This document shows positions 37,305 to 48,735 of a DNA stretch of 64,000 nucleotides, one piece after another. How positions within the stretch are numbered: position 1 is the first letter of the stretch; the number at the start of each line of letters is the position of its first letter. A program made the position numbers and the translations under genes. The stretch is from Cercis canadensis (lineage: Eukaryota > Streptophyta > Magnoliopsida > Fabales > Fabaceae), in assembly GCA_003255065.1 (NCBI GenBank), contig QAOA01001066.1:60900-124899 (forward strand), read 5' to 3'. A model generated the notes under the pieces. The model saw only the letters and a program-made list of their open reading frames with translations, was not told the DNA's origin and ran no database searches.

Positions 37305-39002
37305 CTTAAATTGTCCATGATCCTATTTCTTTGCTTTTTCTTAGTGCCTCCTGTGATTCAGCACGTGCTATACTTGCTTAAATTAGCACATGTGTATTTT
37401 TATTTGGTAACAAAATTACCACCAAATTTGTACCTTGCCTTGCCAGTTGCCACCCCTAGCCAACGTAAATTTGTACATCACCACATAAGTCAAACCCGAT
37501 AATCAAGACCAAAATAAGCAATTTGTGATCATTTTATAACAGGTTAGTTAATTTTTCGTTGAATAGTTCCCTGGGCACCATCAGGAATACATCAATGTTT
37601 GGTTTAGTTTTGTTAGAATGGTGCCTTGTTTTGATGGCTCTTGCTTCTTTAAAGCAAGCCTGCTGCTGCTTAAGAACCAAGCATGCATGCATAACAGATT
37701 ATTCGGATAGTCTCCGATGTTACATATGCTTCATTATAAGTGTAAGTATGTTTAGCAATTAGTCAATTACAAATGCATTCGGTGTTAATGGTTCTTACTA
37801 CACATGTATATGAAGTTTAGGAGGAGAAATAGACAAATCGGCACGAGCAATGCTACTTGTAGTATCTCACATTATGTAGGCCTAACAGTATATGAATTCA
37901 ATTGGGCTTCGTTTAATTTTCTTTATACAACTCACGTTTTTAAGAAACATGTTACATAGTTTAAGAAACATTTCTCTAATTTTCTGTCATTGGGGTCCCT
38001 TATCTTTTTTCCTTTGTGCTCTGCCAGTTCTTCAGAGCTTCAAACAGAATTGAGTGAGTTTTGTCCACAGATGGGGACTTGTTCTATAGAGACATTTTTT
38101 TTTTGGCTACTGATCAGAGATAGATACTCAATGCGGACTATTTGCATATGATTGGAATAGACAACATGTAGTAATCCAGTCCAATTGCATTAAATGGGCT
38201 TAAAAGATGTCACAATACATAACCAAGAAGTTAGAACGCAATTTTTTCAGCTGAAAAAGCCCAATTCCAAATTTGTTTGCTGAAAATAATATTTTCTTAC
38301 AACACAGAAAATCAAAGAAGCTATTCGAAAGACTGAGGAGGAAAAGAGGAGCAAGCACACCTTCGTTACTATGAGACATTGGCAAATTGACTTAAATAAT
38401 ACAAGTTTACAAATTATTTATGTAAAAAAGATTGTTTTTAAACTGTTCACATAAAATAAATAATTTTTCAATATTTCAATATTTCACAAATTTAAAAAAT
38501 GAAACACGCTCAAGGTAAGATAGCATAATTCATTATAACACGCTATCTCACCTTTAGTGGGATTGTCTGTTTACTAAAATTTAAAATAATCAAAATTATT
38601 TATTTTATATAAATAATTTGAAAAATACATCTTTTACCTAATTAATTTGTAAAACTGTATTATTTAAGTCAATTTTCCAAAACCTTCATTCGTTACAACT
38701 TCTCTTGGTAATGACATAACAATTGCCAAATTAAAGTTCTTGACTATTTAAAGCTCGCTTTACAATTCAACATACTTGTTGCTTCAAACGGATCTTGTTC
38801 CCTAAACTCAGGCGTTGGTCGCCGTTCTGAGGTTAACTTGCCCTTCCTTTAGCTTGGACCACTTGTTGGGAAAAAAAATCGCATACTAGTTGAGCATGAA
38901 TTATTACTGTGCTGCACAACTGTGTATTGATTTGAAGCTTATCTTTGTGGAGGGGCTCTGTACCTTGCACACTGAAATGGATAACGTGAACAAGGAACAT
39001 GA
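37305..39002. other. intergenic, no gene supported
   Basis: Promoter side of the DUF617 gene and AT-rich DNA. It includes the inverted-repeat element at 38381-38678. Short ORFs show no family resemblance. Confidence 0.45.
38381..38678. mobile_element. 298-bp inverted-repeat element
   Basis: The left end GGCAAATTGACTTAAATAAT matches the right end read in reverse (GGAAAATTGACTTAAATAAT) and the match extends about 35 bp. The interior carries a second inverted pair (AGATAGCAT..ATTATAACACGCTATCT). No target duplication could be read. Confidence 0.65.
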
Positions 39003-40045
39003 TCTATTTTTATTTTTTATTTTTGGTTTATATCCATAATATTTTTATACTCTTTGAGTATGAAATTAATTTATGTTTGGGATGGGAGCAGTAATCGATA
39101 ATTCAGAACCTTTGATCTAATATACCTTGAGACTCAACCTACTTTCACTAAACCAATAACTTATTGGTAATATCATCTACAATAAAACCATTTTTTAGTC
39201 CTTGGAAAATGTAGTCATTGACAAATTTGTTCTCCAAAAATTTTTGGTGACAAATTGATCATTAAATTATTATTCCGTTGAACAAATTAGTCCTTAAATG
39301 TCATTAACGAGACTCTACTGAAAGACTAATTTGTCCAACAGAATAATAATTCAAAAATTAATTTATCACCAAAATTTTTTGAGAACAAATTTATCAAAAA
39401 AGTTTTACCCTATCATCTATTAATTTGTTTCGGCATAAATTTGGTATGTACTATGGAGAAAAGGAGGCTGGAGCCAGACCCAAATGTTAGCCCAATGTCT
39501 GACTGTGATTGACCTAACGGCCTAATTATTCTTCCCATCAAATGAGAAGAGTTAATTACCAATATATCCTAACAGTGTTGACCATTAGATTTGGTCACCA
39601 TCAGCCTCTACCAACTATCCAGCAATGGATACTTGTAATTTACAGCGGCTCATTAGTCATCAAAATGTGTAATGGCACTGGCAAATGGTAATTAAGCGAC
39701 AACTCTGCATATTACTTTATTTACTTATTTAATTGATGCGTAAAAATCATTATTGAAAAGTCATCTCTCCGTAACGACCGGCAAGCCGGGGGATGTATAA
39801 CATATTCATCTTTGAAAGATAATATAATTTGAGTTACTATATTTTTATATTATATTTTATTAATATTACATATTATTTAATGTTTAAATATAATATAAAT
39901 TAAATTATCTTTAATTAATATAAAATATTTTTAATTTTGATTACAATCTTTTTATATTAATGAAAATTTTTATAATTGACTAAAAAAAATTTATATTATG
40001 TAAAAGTAAATTAATCTATATTATATTTAAATATTAAATAAAATG
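39003..40045 (+). repeat. segmental duplication, copy A
   Basis: Copy A aligns in the same orientation with about 43150-43895. The best block starts at GAGAAAAGGAGGCTGGAGCC (39455) and continues for about 430 bp at roughly 90 percent identity by eye. Copy A also contains a 300-bp insertion (about 39151-39449) absent from copy B. It contains no ORF of note. Confidence 0.85.
39151..39449. mobile_element. inverted-repeat insertion within copy A
   Basis: This block is absent from the matching place in copy B. It folds on itself: ACAAATTTGTTCTCCAAAAA...TTAGTCCTTAAATGTC in one arm and its reverse complement (GACTAATTTG...GAGAACAAATTT) in the other. It is non-coding and probably MITE-derived. Confidence 0.6.
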
Positions 40046-41611
40046 TGTTTTAAGAGAGCGTTTGATACATGAATTTTTTTTAGTTTTCTAGGAATCATGA
40101 CTTGAGAAACTAAAATTTTCATGTTTAGTACAAGGTTTTAAAAAAATATTCTCAAGCAAATAAGATTCTTGAAAACAATTTTAAAACAAGTTTCTCACAA
40201 ACAAAAAAAAATCTCATGAGGGAGGATGAGATTCTTACATTCCCATGTCATGGAAAATTTTTTCAAAATGTAAAAAATCTCTTTTACCCATCTCTCCATC
40301 CCCAAAATCTCTAGTATCATTCACCTCTCTATAACACAGCGAAATAGAAGAAGGACCATTGCCCTCTTTAGTGACTGCCACCTCCATTCCTCACATCCAA
40401 CTACTGCCTCTCGCTTCCCCTGGGATTCAATCACTTCATTTTTCAAGTACGTGAATGCGTTCTATTCCTATGGCCGAACCATTTTTCTCTTTGATATAAA
40501 CTTGAAAATATTTTTGTGCGTTTGCTTTGTGCCTCTACTTTGTTGTGTGTTTGCAGTTGTAATCATTCAACAGTTTGTACCAAATGGCTTTGTTTATTCC
40601 TACTTTACTTCATAGTTTTAGCCAAATTGGCTTTGTTTTCCAATAGCAATGTCAATCTTTGGTTTACGAATGGATTATGCCATGGTGAAGCTAATGGTTG
40701 TTATCTTTACACAAATTTCTCCTTAAGATGGTAATATGACCGTCAAGGTGTATATTCCCTATTATAGATTATCTACTCTGGCTTTTGTGATTGGGGCCTT
40801 ACAGCAATCTGACATTAGTCTCCTCACCCCCCCTCCTCTTTTTATTTTGTTTTTAAAAGTGAAATAAAGGTGGACTTCGTTTACTATGGCTAGTTGGATG
40901 AAGCAAAACAGTATTTTTGGAGTTTCTGTGATTGAGGATGCCCTTATATTAAAAAGTAGATATTAGAAATTTTATATATGTTAGATTATGCTTTATCTTT
41001 TGGATAAGAGAAGAGTTAGATTATGCTTTATGATTCAGAAAGTTTGTATAATGAGGAATAGCACCAGAAATGTGGTTGATAACGTAGATGAGTGGTTTCA
41101 TGGACAAAGACTAAATGAAAATGAAAATGACAATTAAAGTACCAGGGCAAAGATAGGAAGAGGCCTAAAAATGGGTAAAAAAAGAGAAAATAAATATAAT
41201 ACCTGGTCCAATATAATTTCAATTGATAAACTTTGGGGGCTGTTTGTGGACGTTGTTCTTGTGATTTACTCTTCTTTTGAACTTGACAATGAGAGCTGTT
41301 TCAGGACTGGTTTAGGGGCTGTTTTACTTTATTATAATTGCTATAAATTGATGGTTGTTTGTATAGAAGTTGTAGAAGTTGTTTATTACTTATTCACTTG
41401 GTTAGGTATGAGACTTAGTGGCTGTCTCATTTTTTTTTTTTTATTTTCTTTGACATGATACCGACAATAGATGATAGATGGTAGCTATTCTAATGATTTT
41501 TTTAAAAAAAATATATTAATTTAATAAATGTAGGAAAAAAAATTTAAATGGACAAAATTGTTTTTTAATGCCACTTGAACTTCACTCCCTGTGCTGTTGT
41601 CCTTTAGTGCT
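40046..41611. other. gene-free DNA between duplication copies
   Basis: AT-rich. The segment 40300-40740 is less AT-rich but its ORF (71 codons) lacks family resemblance. Nothing else is recognised. Confidence 0.4.
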
Positions 41612-41620
41612 TAAAAAATA

Positions 41621-42610
41621 GGAAAAGGTTTAAAAAACTCTTTTGAACTATACTCTTGTTGCATTTTACTCTTCATGCTTCAAAAACGTAGGAAAGATCT
41701 CTTTTAACTACTAAAATGTGCATTTTACTCCCAAGACCCAGACGGACGGACATCCAAAAATAGACAGAAAGAATCACGTGTCTGACACGTGAAGTGTTTA
41801 ATCTGAGTCATAGTGCAATTTATAAGGGTATAAATAAAAATAAATTTATTTAAATTGGGTCAAAAAGTAATATTTAAAAAATTTTAGGGCCAAATTATAA
41901 TATTAAAAAAATATTCATCTTCAACCTCCAGCAAGTATTCATTTCCAAAATTCGACCCATTTTCAAATCTATTCAGATCCTCTTCATATCTCTCTTATTT
42001 CTCAACTAAAATTTGTAAATCATATATCATTTTAAAGTTTGTGAAATTTACAACAACATTATACTATTAGTTTTAAAATTGAAGCTCAAAATGAAGCACG
42101 AAAAGCTAAAGACAGTAGCGGTGCATGTTACTCAATCCGACCAATTAAGAGTGAATTTTTCCAAATTCTTTGAAGGATTTTGTACGAAATTCGTTTTCTA
42201 ACACTACCCAAACAATTTATTTTTCAAATGATTCAATCTTTTTCCAAATTCTTCAAAGAGTTTCAAAATTCATTTTCTAACACTACCCAAGTAAGTTTTG
42301 AGGATATTAACTATGATTTTTGAGTTTCTAGCTACGATTTCACTTCTTTTCTTATTCCTCTTTAATTAAGAAAGAATTTCTCCAAATTTTTTGAATGAAG
42401 GATTTTGGAGTTCTTAGCTATGATTTTCTGAGTTTTGAGATTGCATGTGCATGGCACGTGATTCTTTCCGTCCATTAATGGATGTCTGTATAGTATTTGG
42501 AGGTAAAACTCAAATTTTCGTAGTTGAAGGAGGTTTTTCTTACGTTTTTGAAGTATGAGGAGTAAAGTGCAATAAAAATATAGTTCAAGGAGGTTTTTTG
42601 AACTTTTTCC
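41621..42610. mobile_element. Mutator-like non-autonomous TIR element, copy 2
   Basis: 990 bp. The outer ~130 bp at both ends match the TIRs of 21856-22270 (GGAAAAGGTTTAAAAAACTC..., TACGTTTTTGAAG.ATGAGG). It is flanked by an exact 9-bp direct repeat TAAAAAATA (41612-41620 and 42611-42619). The centre is about 550 bp longer than in copy 1. It includes a local tandem duplication around TTTCTAACACTACCCAA (about 42195-42210 and 42275-42291) and ACACGTGA words. No transposase is encoded. Confidence 0.88.
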
Positions 42611-42619
42611 TAAAAAATA

Positions 42620-43149
42620 ACATTCTAATTTATCTTCTTCTTGTTCCACCAGGCAACTTCACCACTAGGTAAATTCACCACCACTTAAGGTTTATTTAAG
42701 AGTTAAAATTGAAGGAAAATGAGAGAAAAGAAAAGAGTAAATGTGTCTATCCCCTTATTTGGGAGTTCAAGATTAAAAAAGAAAAGGAAACGAATGGGTA
42801 ATTTCAAACTCTTGCATTCATTTTTTATCTTACTTTTGTGTTTCCCCAATTTAAGGGATTTAGAGAGAAAAAAGAGTAGTTTATTATTATACTTTTATTT
42901 ATTTCTTCAAATTCTTTTTCAAATACTATTTAGATAACATTATTAAATCTTATATTAAATATATTTACTTTATAAATAAATGATAAATTTGTAAAGTTAT
43001 AATTTTTTTTTTCTTTTGCTCATTTTAATCATCCAAACAAAAGAGAGAAAAACCTCTCCATTTCTCTTCTCTTCCTTCCTCTCATCTCCTCTCCTTTTCC
43101 CTACAAAAAAAAAAAAAACTCCCAAATAAATTCTTAATGTATTTAAGTG
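42620..43149. other. intergenic, no gene supported
   Basis: Low-complexity A/T and purine/pyrimidine runs. Short ORFs here come from those runs. Confidence 0.4.
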
Positions 43150-43895
43150 ACTCATAATTTTATTTTTTTTTGGGTTTATACGCAGAATTTTTTTATATTC
43201 TTTGAGTAAGAAATTAATATTTGTTTGGGATAAAAATAATAACTTATAAGTCAAAACTTTTAACTTAAAATACGTTAAAGACTAACTTACTTTCACTTCT
43301 ATGGAGAAAAGGAGGTTGGAGCCAAAGCCAAATGTTAGCCCAATGTCTGACTGTGATTGACCTAACGGCCTAATTACTCTTACCATTAAATAAGAAGAGT
43401 TAATTACCAATATATCCTGACGGTGTTGACCATTAGATTTGGTCACCATGTCAGCCTCTACCAAACTATCCAGCACTGAATATTTGTAATTTACAACGGC
43501 TGCTCATTAGTCATCAAAATGTGTAATGGCACTGGCAAATGGTAATTAAACGACAACTCTGCATATTACTTTATTTACTTATTTAATTGATGCGTAAAAA
43601 TCATTATTGAAAAGTCATATTTCCATAACGATTGGCAAGCAGGGGGATGTATAACATATTCATCTATGAAAGGGATAATATAATTTGAGTTATTATTTTT
43701 ATACTTTATTTTATTAATATTTTTATTTTATTTAATATTAAATATAATATGAATTAAATTATTCTTAATTAATATAAAATATTTTTAATTTTAATTAAAA
43801 TATTTTTTATATTAATAATTTTTTTTTATAATTGACTAAAAACATTTTATATTAAGTAAAGATAAATTAATATATATTATATTTAGATATTAAAT
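43150..43895 (+). repeat. segmental duplication, copy B
   Basis: Same orientation as copy A, with an offset of about 3.85 kb after the insertion in A (about 4.15 kb before it). It shares, for example, CCCAATGTCTGACTGTGATT, GACCTAACGGCC and GTGTAATGGCACTGGC. It lacks the 300-bp insertion seen in A. Confidence 0.85.
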
Positions 43896-44029
43896 AAGAT
43901 AAAACATTAATAAAATTGAGTGTAAAAATAATAAATTCCTATAACTTTTCTTAATGTATTTAAGTGACTTAGAAAAAAAATTATTTATTTTTATTCATCA
44001 CTGTAAAAGAAAAAAAAAAGAATTTGTTA

Positions 44030-44682
44030 GGGTAATTTACCAAAATAATACTATTTAATAAATAATTTACGAATTTAGGTTATTTTTGAAACTATTTACT
44101 AAAATGGGTTATTTTTTTTTCGCACAATACACACTAAAGTATTTTTATCAGAAAATGTTAAAATATTACAATATTTTAAACAATAAATACTAAAATGTAA
44201 AACACGTTTTCTAAATAAATAAAAAAGTGAATTTTTATTTATTTATTTATTTATTTTTTGAAAATGCTGAAACATAAAGGCTCCTGACATGATTCTTCTT
44301 TAAAACAAAAGAAAACACAGCAATGAATTTGCATTTTTTCCTAGAAAACGTGAATTCATTTATGCATTTTCTATATTGAAAATGAATATGAGTTTTCCAT
44401 TAGAAAATAATGTTTCATTTCAGCATTTTCTATAAGAAAACACATAAATGAAATATGGATTCATTTCGACGTTTTATTATCAAAAAATTTTGATATTTTT
44501 TTTTTTATAAAAAACGTATTTTACATTTTAACGTTTATTGTTTAAAACATTGTAATATTTTAACATTTCCTAAAAAAAATGTTTTAGAGTGTATTGAAAA
44601 AAAAAATATTTTGATAAATAATTTTAAAAGTAACATAAATTTATAAATTTTTTATTAAATAATATTATTTTAGTAAATTACC
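44030..44682. mobile_element. 653-bp fold-back element
   Basis: The left GGGTAATTTACCAAAATAAT and right ATTATTTTAGTAAATTACC are inverted copies. Internal words such as TAAAATATTACAATATTTTAAACAATAAA also return inverted near 44520-44570, so the whole unit folds. No ORF and no exact target duplication are seen. Confidence 0.7.
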
Positions 44683-44990
44683 AATCTTTGATTTCATCAT
44701 GCATTTGCAGGAGTCGGTTAGTCGGTCCATGTTGGCAATATGTCAAAACTTGTACCAAAAGCAAACAAAGTTGAAGCGAGTACAGCGACAACTATGTCCA
44801 GCGCGTGAAACTTTGCAAATTTTTGTTTTCTTTGTTTTGTATTACCGTTTTATTGTTGTTATTTACATATTCACATTTCCGTCCATTTTCTCATTCATTA
44901 TACTTAAAGTTGAAGCCAAACCCAAAATTTCCCCTTTCTCTCACTCTCCTTCTTCATAATTCCTATCAAATCCTATGTTCAAGTAATAAT

Positions 44991-46873
44991 ATGTTTGATT
45001 TTGGGGACGAGCTCCCTGTAGAGAGCTATAGAATTCCATGGCTGATATGGATTCAGCTACTGGTACTGTTACTCCTCATCGCCCTCCTCTATTGCTTCAG
45101 CATCTTTGCTCTAGATCCCTCTTCCTCCGACGATATCTCCACCACTGCAGCCAATGCTTCTTCTTCCACCAGTCACCGCTTCGTTTTCGGTGATATTCAA
45201 CAGATAGAAAAGCCAGTTCCCAAGCACGATTCCCCTGCCACAGTTATCATAAACCGCAGACAAAATACCCAGGTGTGTAGTTTTCCTTTCTTTAATTATA
45301 CCTTTTTTTTTTTCTTTCCTCCTTTTGTTGCTGAAAAGAAAGATTGTATATTGCTTGGAAATTTTGAATTTTCATTGTTATTGTTCGAGACTAGCTAAAG
45401 ACTAGGGATAATATGGGGAAATTGTGGATTTTAATTTTTCTTGAATTTGCTGGTGTTAATTAGCATCACCTCCAAAGTGGTCCACTCCTTTCTAATATCA
45501 ACCTTTAATGTACTCATCACACTGCATTAACATTTTGTTTCCCATTCCTTGTTTTGGTGTTTTAGATTTTGGGTTTTAAGGGAAGGAAAGTTCTTGTTTA
45601 ATCTGCAAGTAATACTCTTAATTAGAAGAAAGAAGGAGACGGGTAAAAAAGATAAGGAACACTGTTCTGTTCCTAACTGTCTTTGTTGTAATTAACTAAA
45701 TTACCTGTTCATGAAACATGTAATCACCTCGCCCACTTTTAATAGAACTTAGCCAGACATCCCAAAACAGAAACAACCTATTTTTGGGGATAAATTTACG
45801 CAAATTCCTACTTGATTGATTTCCATAGTTCAATATCCTTCCTGGCCAAGCATCTAAATGAGTTTTCATTTTTTTTTTTCAAATAAAAAAAGGGAAAATG
45901 GAGACGAGATAAAAGTCATGAATCATGATCGTTTTTCCCTCTTGTGAATATAGATAACTAGATACCATGTTGTCCAAACTCTTGGCTTGTTATGTTGGAA
46001 AAAATTTCAATCCAGCTCCAGCACTCAACCGCTCATCAATTGTCATCAATGATATAATCTTTTAGATCCAAAATAATAACTAAAATAAATTATATTATCT
46101 GCTCTCAATTATCTTTTCCCATCATTTTTAAACTATAATTTAGAAAAGAAAAATCTCTTTGATGAGTTGTCTGTATTATTGCGAGTAGAATCTTCGATTT
46201 TTGTAGAAGATTTTAAGTGATAATTTTCCTATGCAAATTAATTAATGTTCTAATGGTTATAAATCGTTGTATGTTGGATGAGATCTAGAAACTAAAATTG
46301 AAAGGCACGTGTCCTCTGGTTTTGACTCACATGATGATCATGGCAACATCATTGCGGATGGGGATAAGTTGTGTGCCTTGCATGTCTTCATACGTTTTTC
46401 TTTCCTTGCCTTCCTCGCATCTGAGGGTTGGTGGTCGAGTTTGGTGTGTGGACTGCGAAAAATTTGAACTTGATAAAATGATGTTTTTTTTTTGAATTGA
46501 ACTTCCTACAGAAGTTGGATAATGTTCTTTGTTGCCTTTGAATCTAGTCAAGAAAAGTAACGTCAATAACGTTGTACGGTTAAACTTTTTCTTTGTGGCT
46601 CGTTAAAATGCATTATTAGCTCATGTTCCTTGTGTCTGAATATTTTGGCAGGGAGGAGAGAACACAAGTATAAAAGGTGAAATAGCAACAAGCGCAAGCA
46701 GAAGGATTGTCAGCGGAGAAGAATTTAATGAGGGGGATGAGAGTTCATCTGTATCTTTCAACCCCTGCCATTATTTCAAGTTGGCTAGATTAGCATTTCT
46801 CAAATGTCTGGGTCTGGACCCTACATCTGATAGTCCTTCAACCCGAAAACATAGAAAAAGAAAAGAAAGCTGA
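44991..46873 (+). CDS. single-pass membrane protein of unknown function with KCLGLDP module
   Basis: Two exons, 44991-45272 and 46652-46873, give 167 aa. A short N-terminus is followed by one strong hydrophobic helix at about 15-41 (IPWLIWIQLLVLLLLIALLY...). A Ser/Thr-rich linker follows. The C-terminal segment has Cys at 133 and KCLGLDP at 145-151, and a very basic tail STRKHRKRKES. I do not recognise a named family. The segment CHYFKLARLAFLKCLGLDP closely resembles the CYLLERMVKAISKCLGLDP segment of the elicitor-peptide precursor 1.9 kb downstream, with the same 12-residue spacing, so the two may share ancestry. The exon join is in frame and the splice sites are standard. Confidence 0.75.
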
Positions 46874-47140
46874 TTCTGTAATTTTGTTACCATCATCTTT
46901 GATTAAAAGAAAAGAGGCTCCCATGCATCATTATTAAAATTTCCTTCTTGGTTTGACTTTTCAGAGAAGCATTATCGCTTTGATTTAACACCATGGGAAT
47001 AGAAGCAAGAATTCTGAAATACGAATAGCCAAACGACCCCCTCCCTTTCCAAAATAAAATAAAATAAAAGCACATGACTGCCTTGAGAGTTTTTTTTCGC
47101 CGAGAATTGTATCGGAAACCTGATGCAAACACATGATAAA

Positions 47141-47648
47141 GGGCTCATTGATAAGAATATTATAATTTAATAATAAATTTACTCGATTATTATATTTTTA
47201 AATTAATTATTTAAATATTATTTTTTTTTAAAAAAATAATAACTGCAGTGAAGTGGAGCCTACTGAATGCGATAATTGCCAATTGGTGTGTCTCTACCAA
47301 ACACGTCAACTAGAAGTTGGAGTGTCTCATAGGTTTTGGTCTAAGGTGGAAGAAAAAGACCCAAAAGTGATTTCAGCTTTACATGATGCGTGTCAATTGT
47401 TTCATAGAAGTAGTGAACTTGCTCAATTTATGTTACATCTAAAGGGGAAAGAAAATTTGGATACCTGTTGAGACACGCCTATTGTCAACCAACGTGTCTA
47501 GTGGGGACACGCCAACCGACAACTGGCACATTTAGTGAGCTCCACTTTACTGTAGTTTTTTTATTAAAAAAAAAAAACCTATAATATTTGGTAATTAAGT
47601 TAAAAAAATGTGATAGTTGTGTAAATTTGTTGTCAAGGTCAATAAGCC
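47141..47648. mobile_element. inverted-repeat element related to 16986-17585
   Basis: The left GGGCTCATTGATAAGAATATT pairs with the right end, which reads GGCTTATTGACCTTGACAAC on the other strand. Internal blocks ACACGTCAACTAGAAGTTGG, GGAGTGTCTCATAGGTTTTGG and AGTGGGGACACGCCAACCGA match the 16986 element. A 72-codon ORF crosses it by chance. No clear target duplication is visible. Confidence 0.65.
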
Positions 47649-48490
47649 GAAGATAAAATGGGGAAAATGACAGAGGAAGAATAATCCAAACAGGCATGAG
47701 GATGATTGGGACTAAAACTATAGAAGGGCCCATCAAAAGTGAAGTTTTATAGTGCCGTTGGGGGCTAACGTTCTACTGAGTTCTTTCTTCTTATCAGTAC
47801 ATTCCTAGTTCTATAATATGAACAAGATAATAAAAACAATATGCAGAATCCAGTGTACGTATATTATACGAACCCGAAATCCACGTGATGAGTGATAGGC
47901 TGATAGCTGGTGACAAACCATGATCCTTTTCTAAATATGTGAGACTAATTTGGCTTATGCAAAATAGTCTGGTTTGGAATTGCATTTTTCAGACTCTTAA
48001 GATTCGATGTTGCAAGAGCTCAAAGCAAGGTAGAAACAAACATCCATGGCTTGTCTGAAACCACCTCGTGTGTCGCAGTCCTGTTGATGCAAGTGACCTG
48101 CACGTACTTGAAAACTCTTTTTTTGTATGATTACAAATCGCAATTGCAAGTCAAATTAAATAGATTTCTTGTCAATAATATGAAAAGGATGGAGAACAAT
48201 ATTTGAAGTTCAAAACGCTACTTAATCATAAGTAATCCACAAAGGCAGTCTAAGCAGCAAAAGAAAAGGTTCTTATTTAAGATACAAATATTATGTTATT
48301 GCTTTCTACACTATTGTATATACATAGTGTTAGTGTATATACACAGTATTTTATCATATTTAAGATACAAATATGGGTAAGCTGATATTTGTGAAACTGT
48401 AAGTGTAAAGGGTTTAGAGTTTAAATTATAAAGATTCAAATTCCAATCTTATTGTTCGTTTCTGGGTGGAGAGATATAAATGAATCTGAC

Positions 48491-48581
48491 GTCAAGATCA
48501 ATGAATGCACGAAAAGAAAGCTGACCCAAGACCTAGAAGCAAGTGAAAACCATATAAAGCAAAACCGGGAATGGACGTCAA
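48491..48581 (+). promoter_or_regulatory. putative PROPEP promoter: W-box cores and TATA box
   Basis: GTCAA (TTGAC on the other strand, the WRKY W-box core) occurs at 48491-48495, inside TGACGTCA, and again at 48577-48581. ATATAAAG at about 48552-48559 is a reasonable TATA box about 180 bp before the ATG. Arabidopsis PROPEP genes are WRKY-regulated; the role of these particular sites is inferred. Confidence 0.4.
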
Positions 48582-48735
48582 AGGGCAGCTCCTTGCTCTT
48601 AAATAAGAAGTGGCAGGTGTCTCTTTGGCGTGAAATATTTAGAACACGAAGTGGCATGTCAGATAACCACACTAAACTAGGAGCTGTGATATCAAAGAGA
48701 AGAGGCAAAAGAAAGAAGAAGCAAGACAAGAGAAG

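Larger units (their letters stand above)
46874..48735. other. intergenic DNA and PROPEP promoter
   Basis: It holds the inverted-repeat element at about 47141-47648. The last 250 bases look like the promoter and leader of the elicitor-peptide precursor gene. No other gene is supported. Confidence 0.5.

Noticed and set aside
39003..43895. Direct repeats as LTRs of one retrotransposon
   Set aside because: No TG..CA ends, primer-binding site, polypurine tract or gag/pol in the 3 kb between them. The repeat borders are gradual rather than sharp.
47253..47471. 72-codon ORF
   Set aside because: It lies within the inverted-repeat element at 47141-47648 and depends on its repeated CACGTC units.
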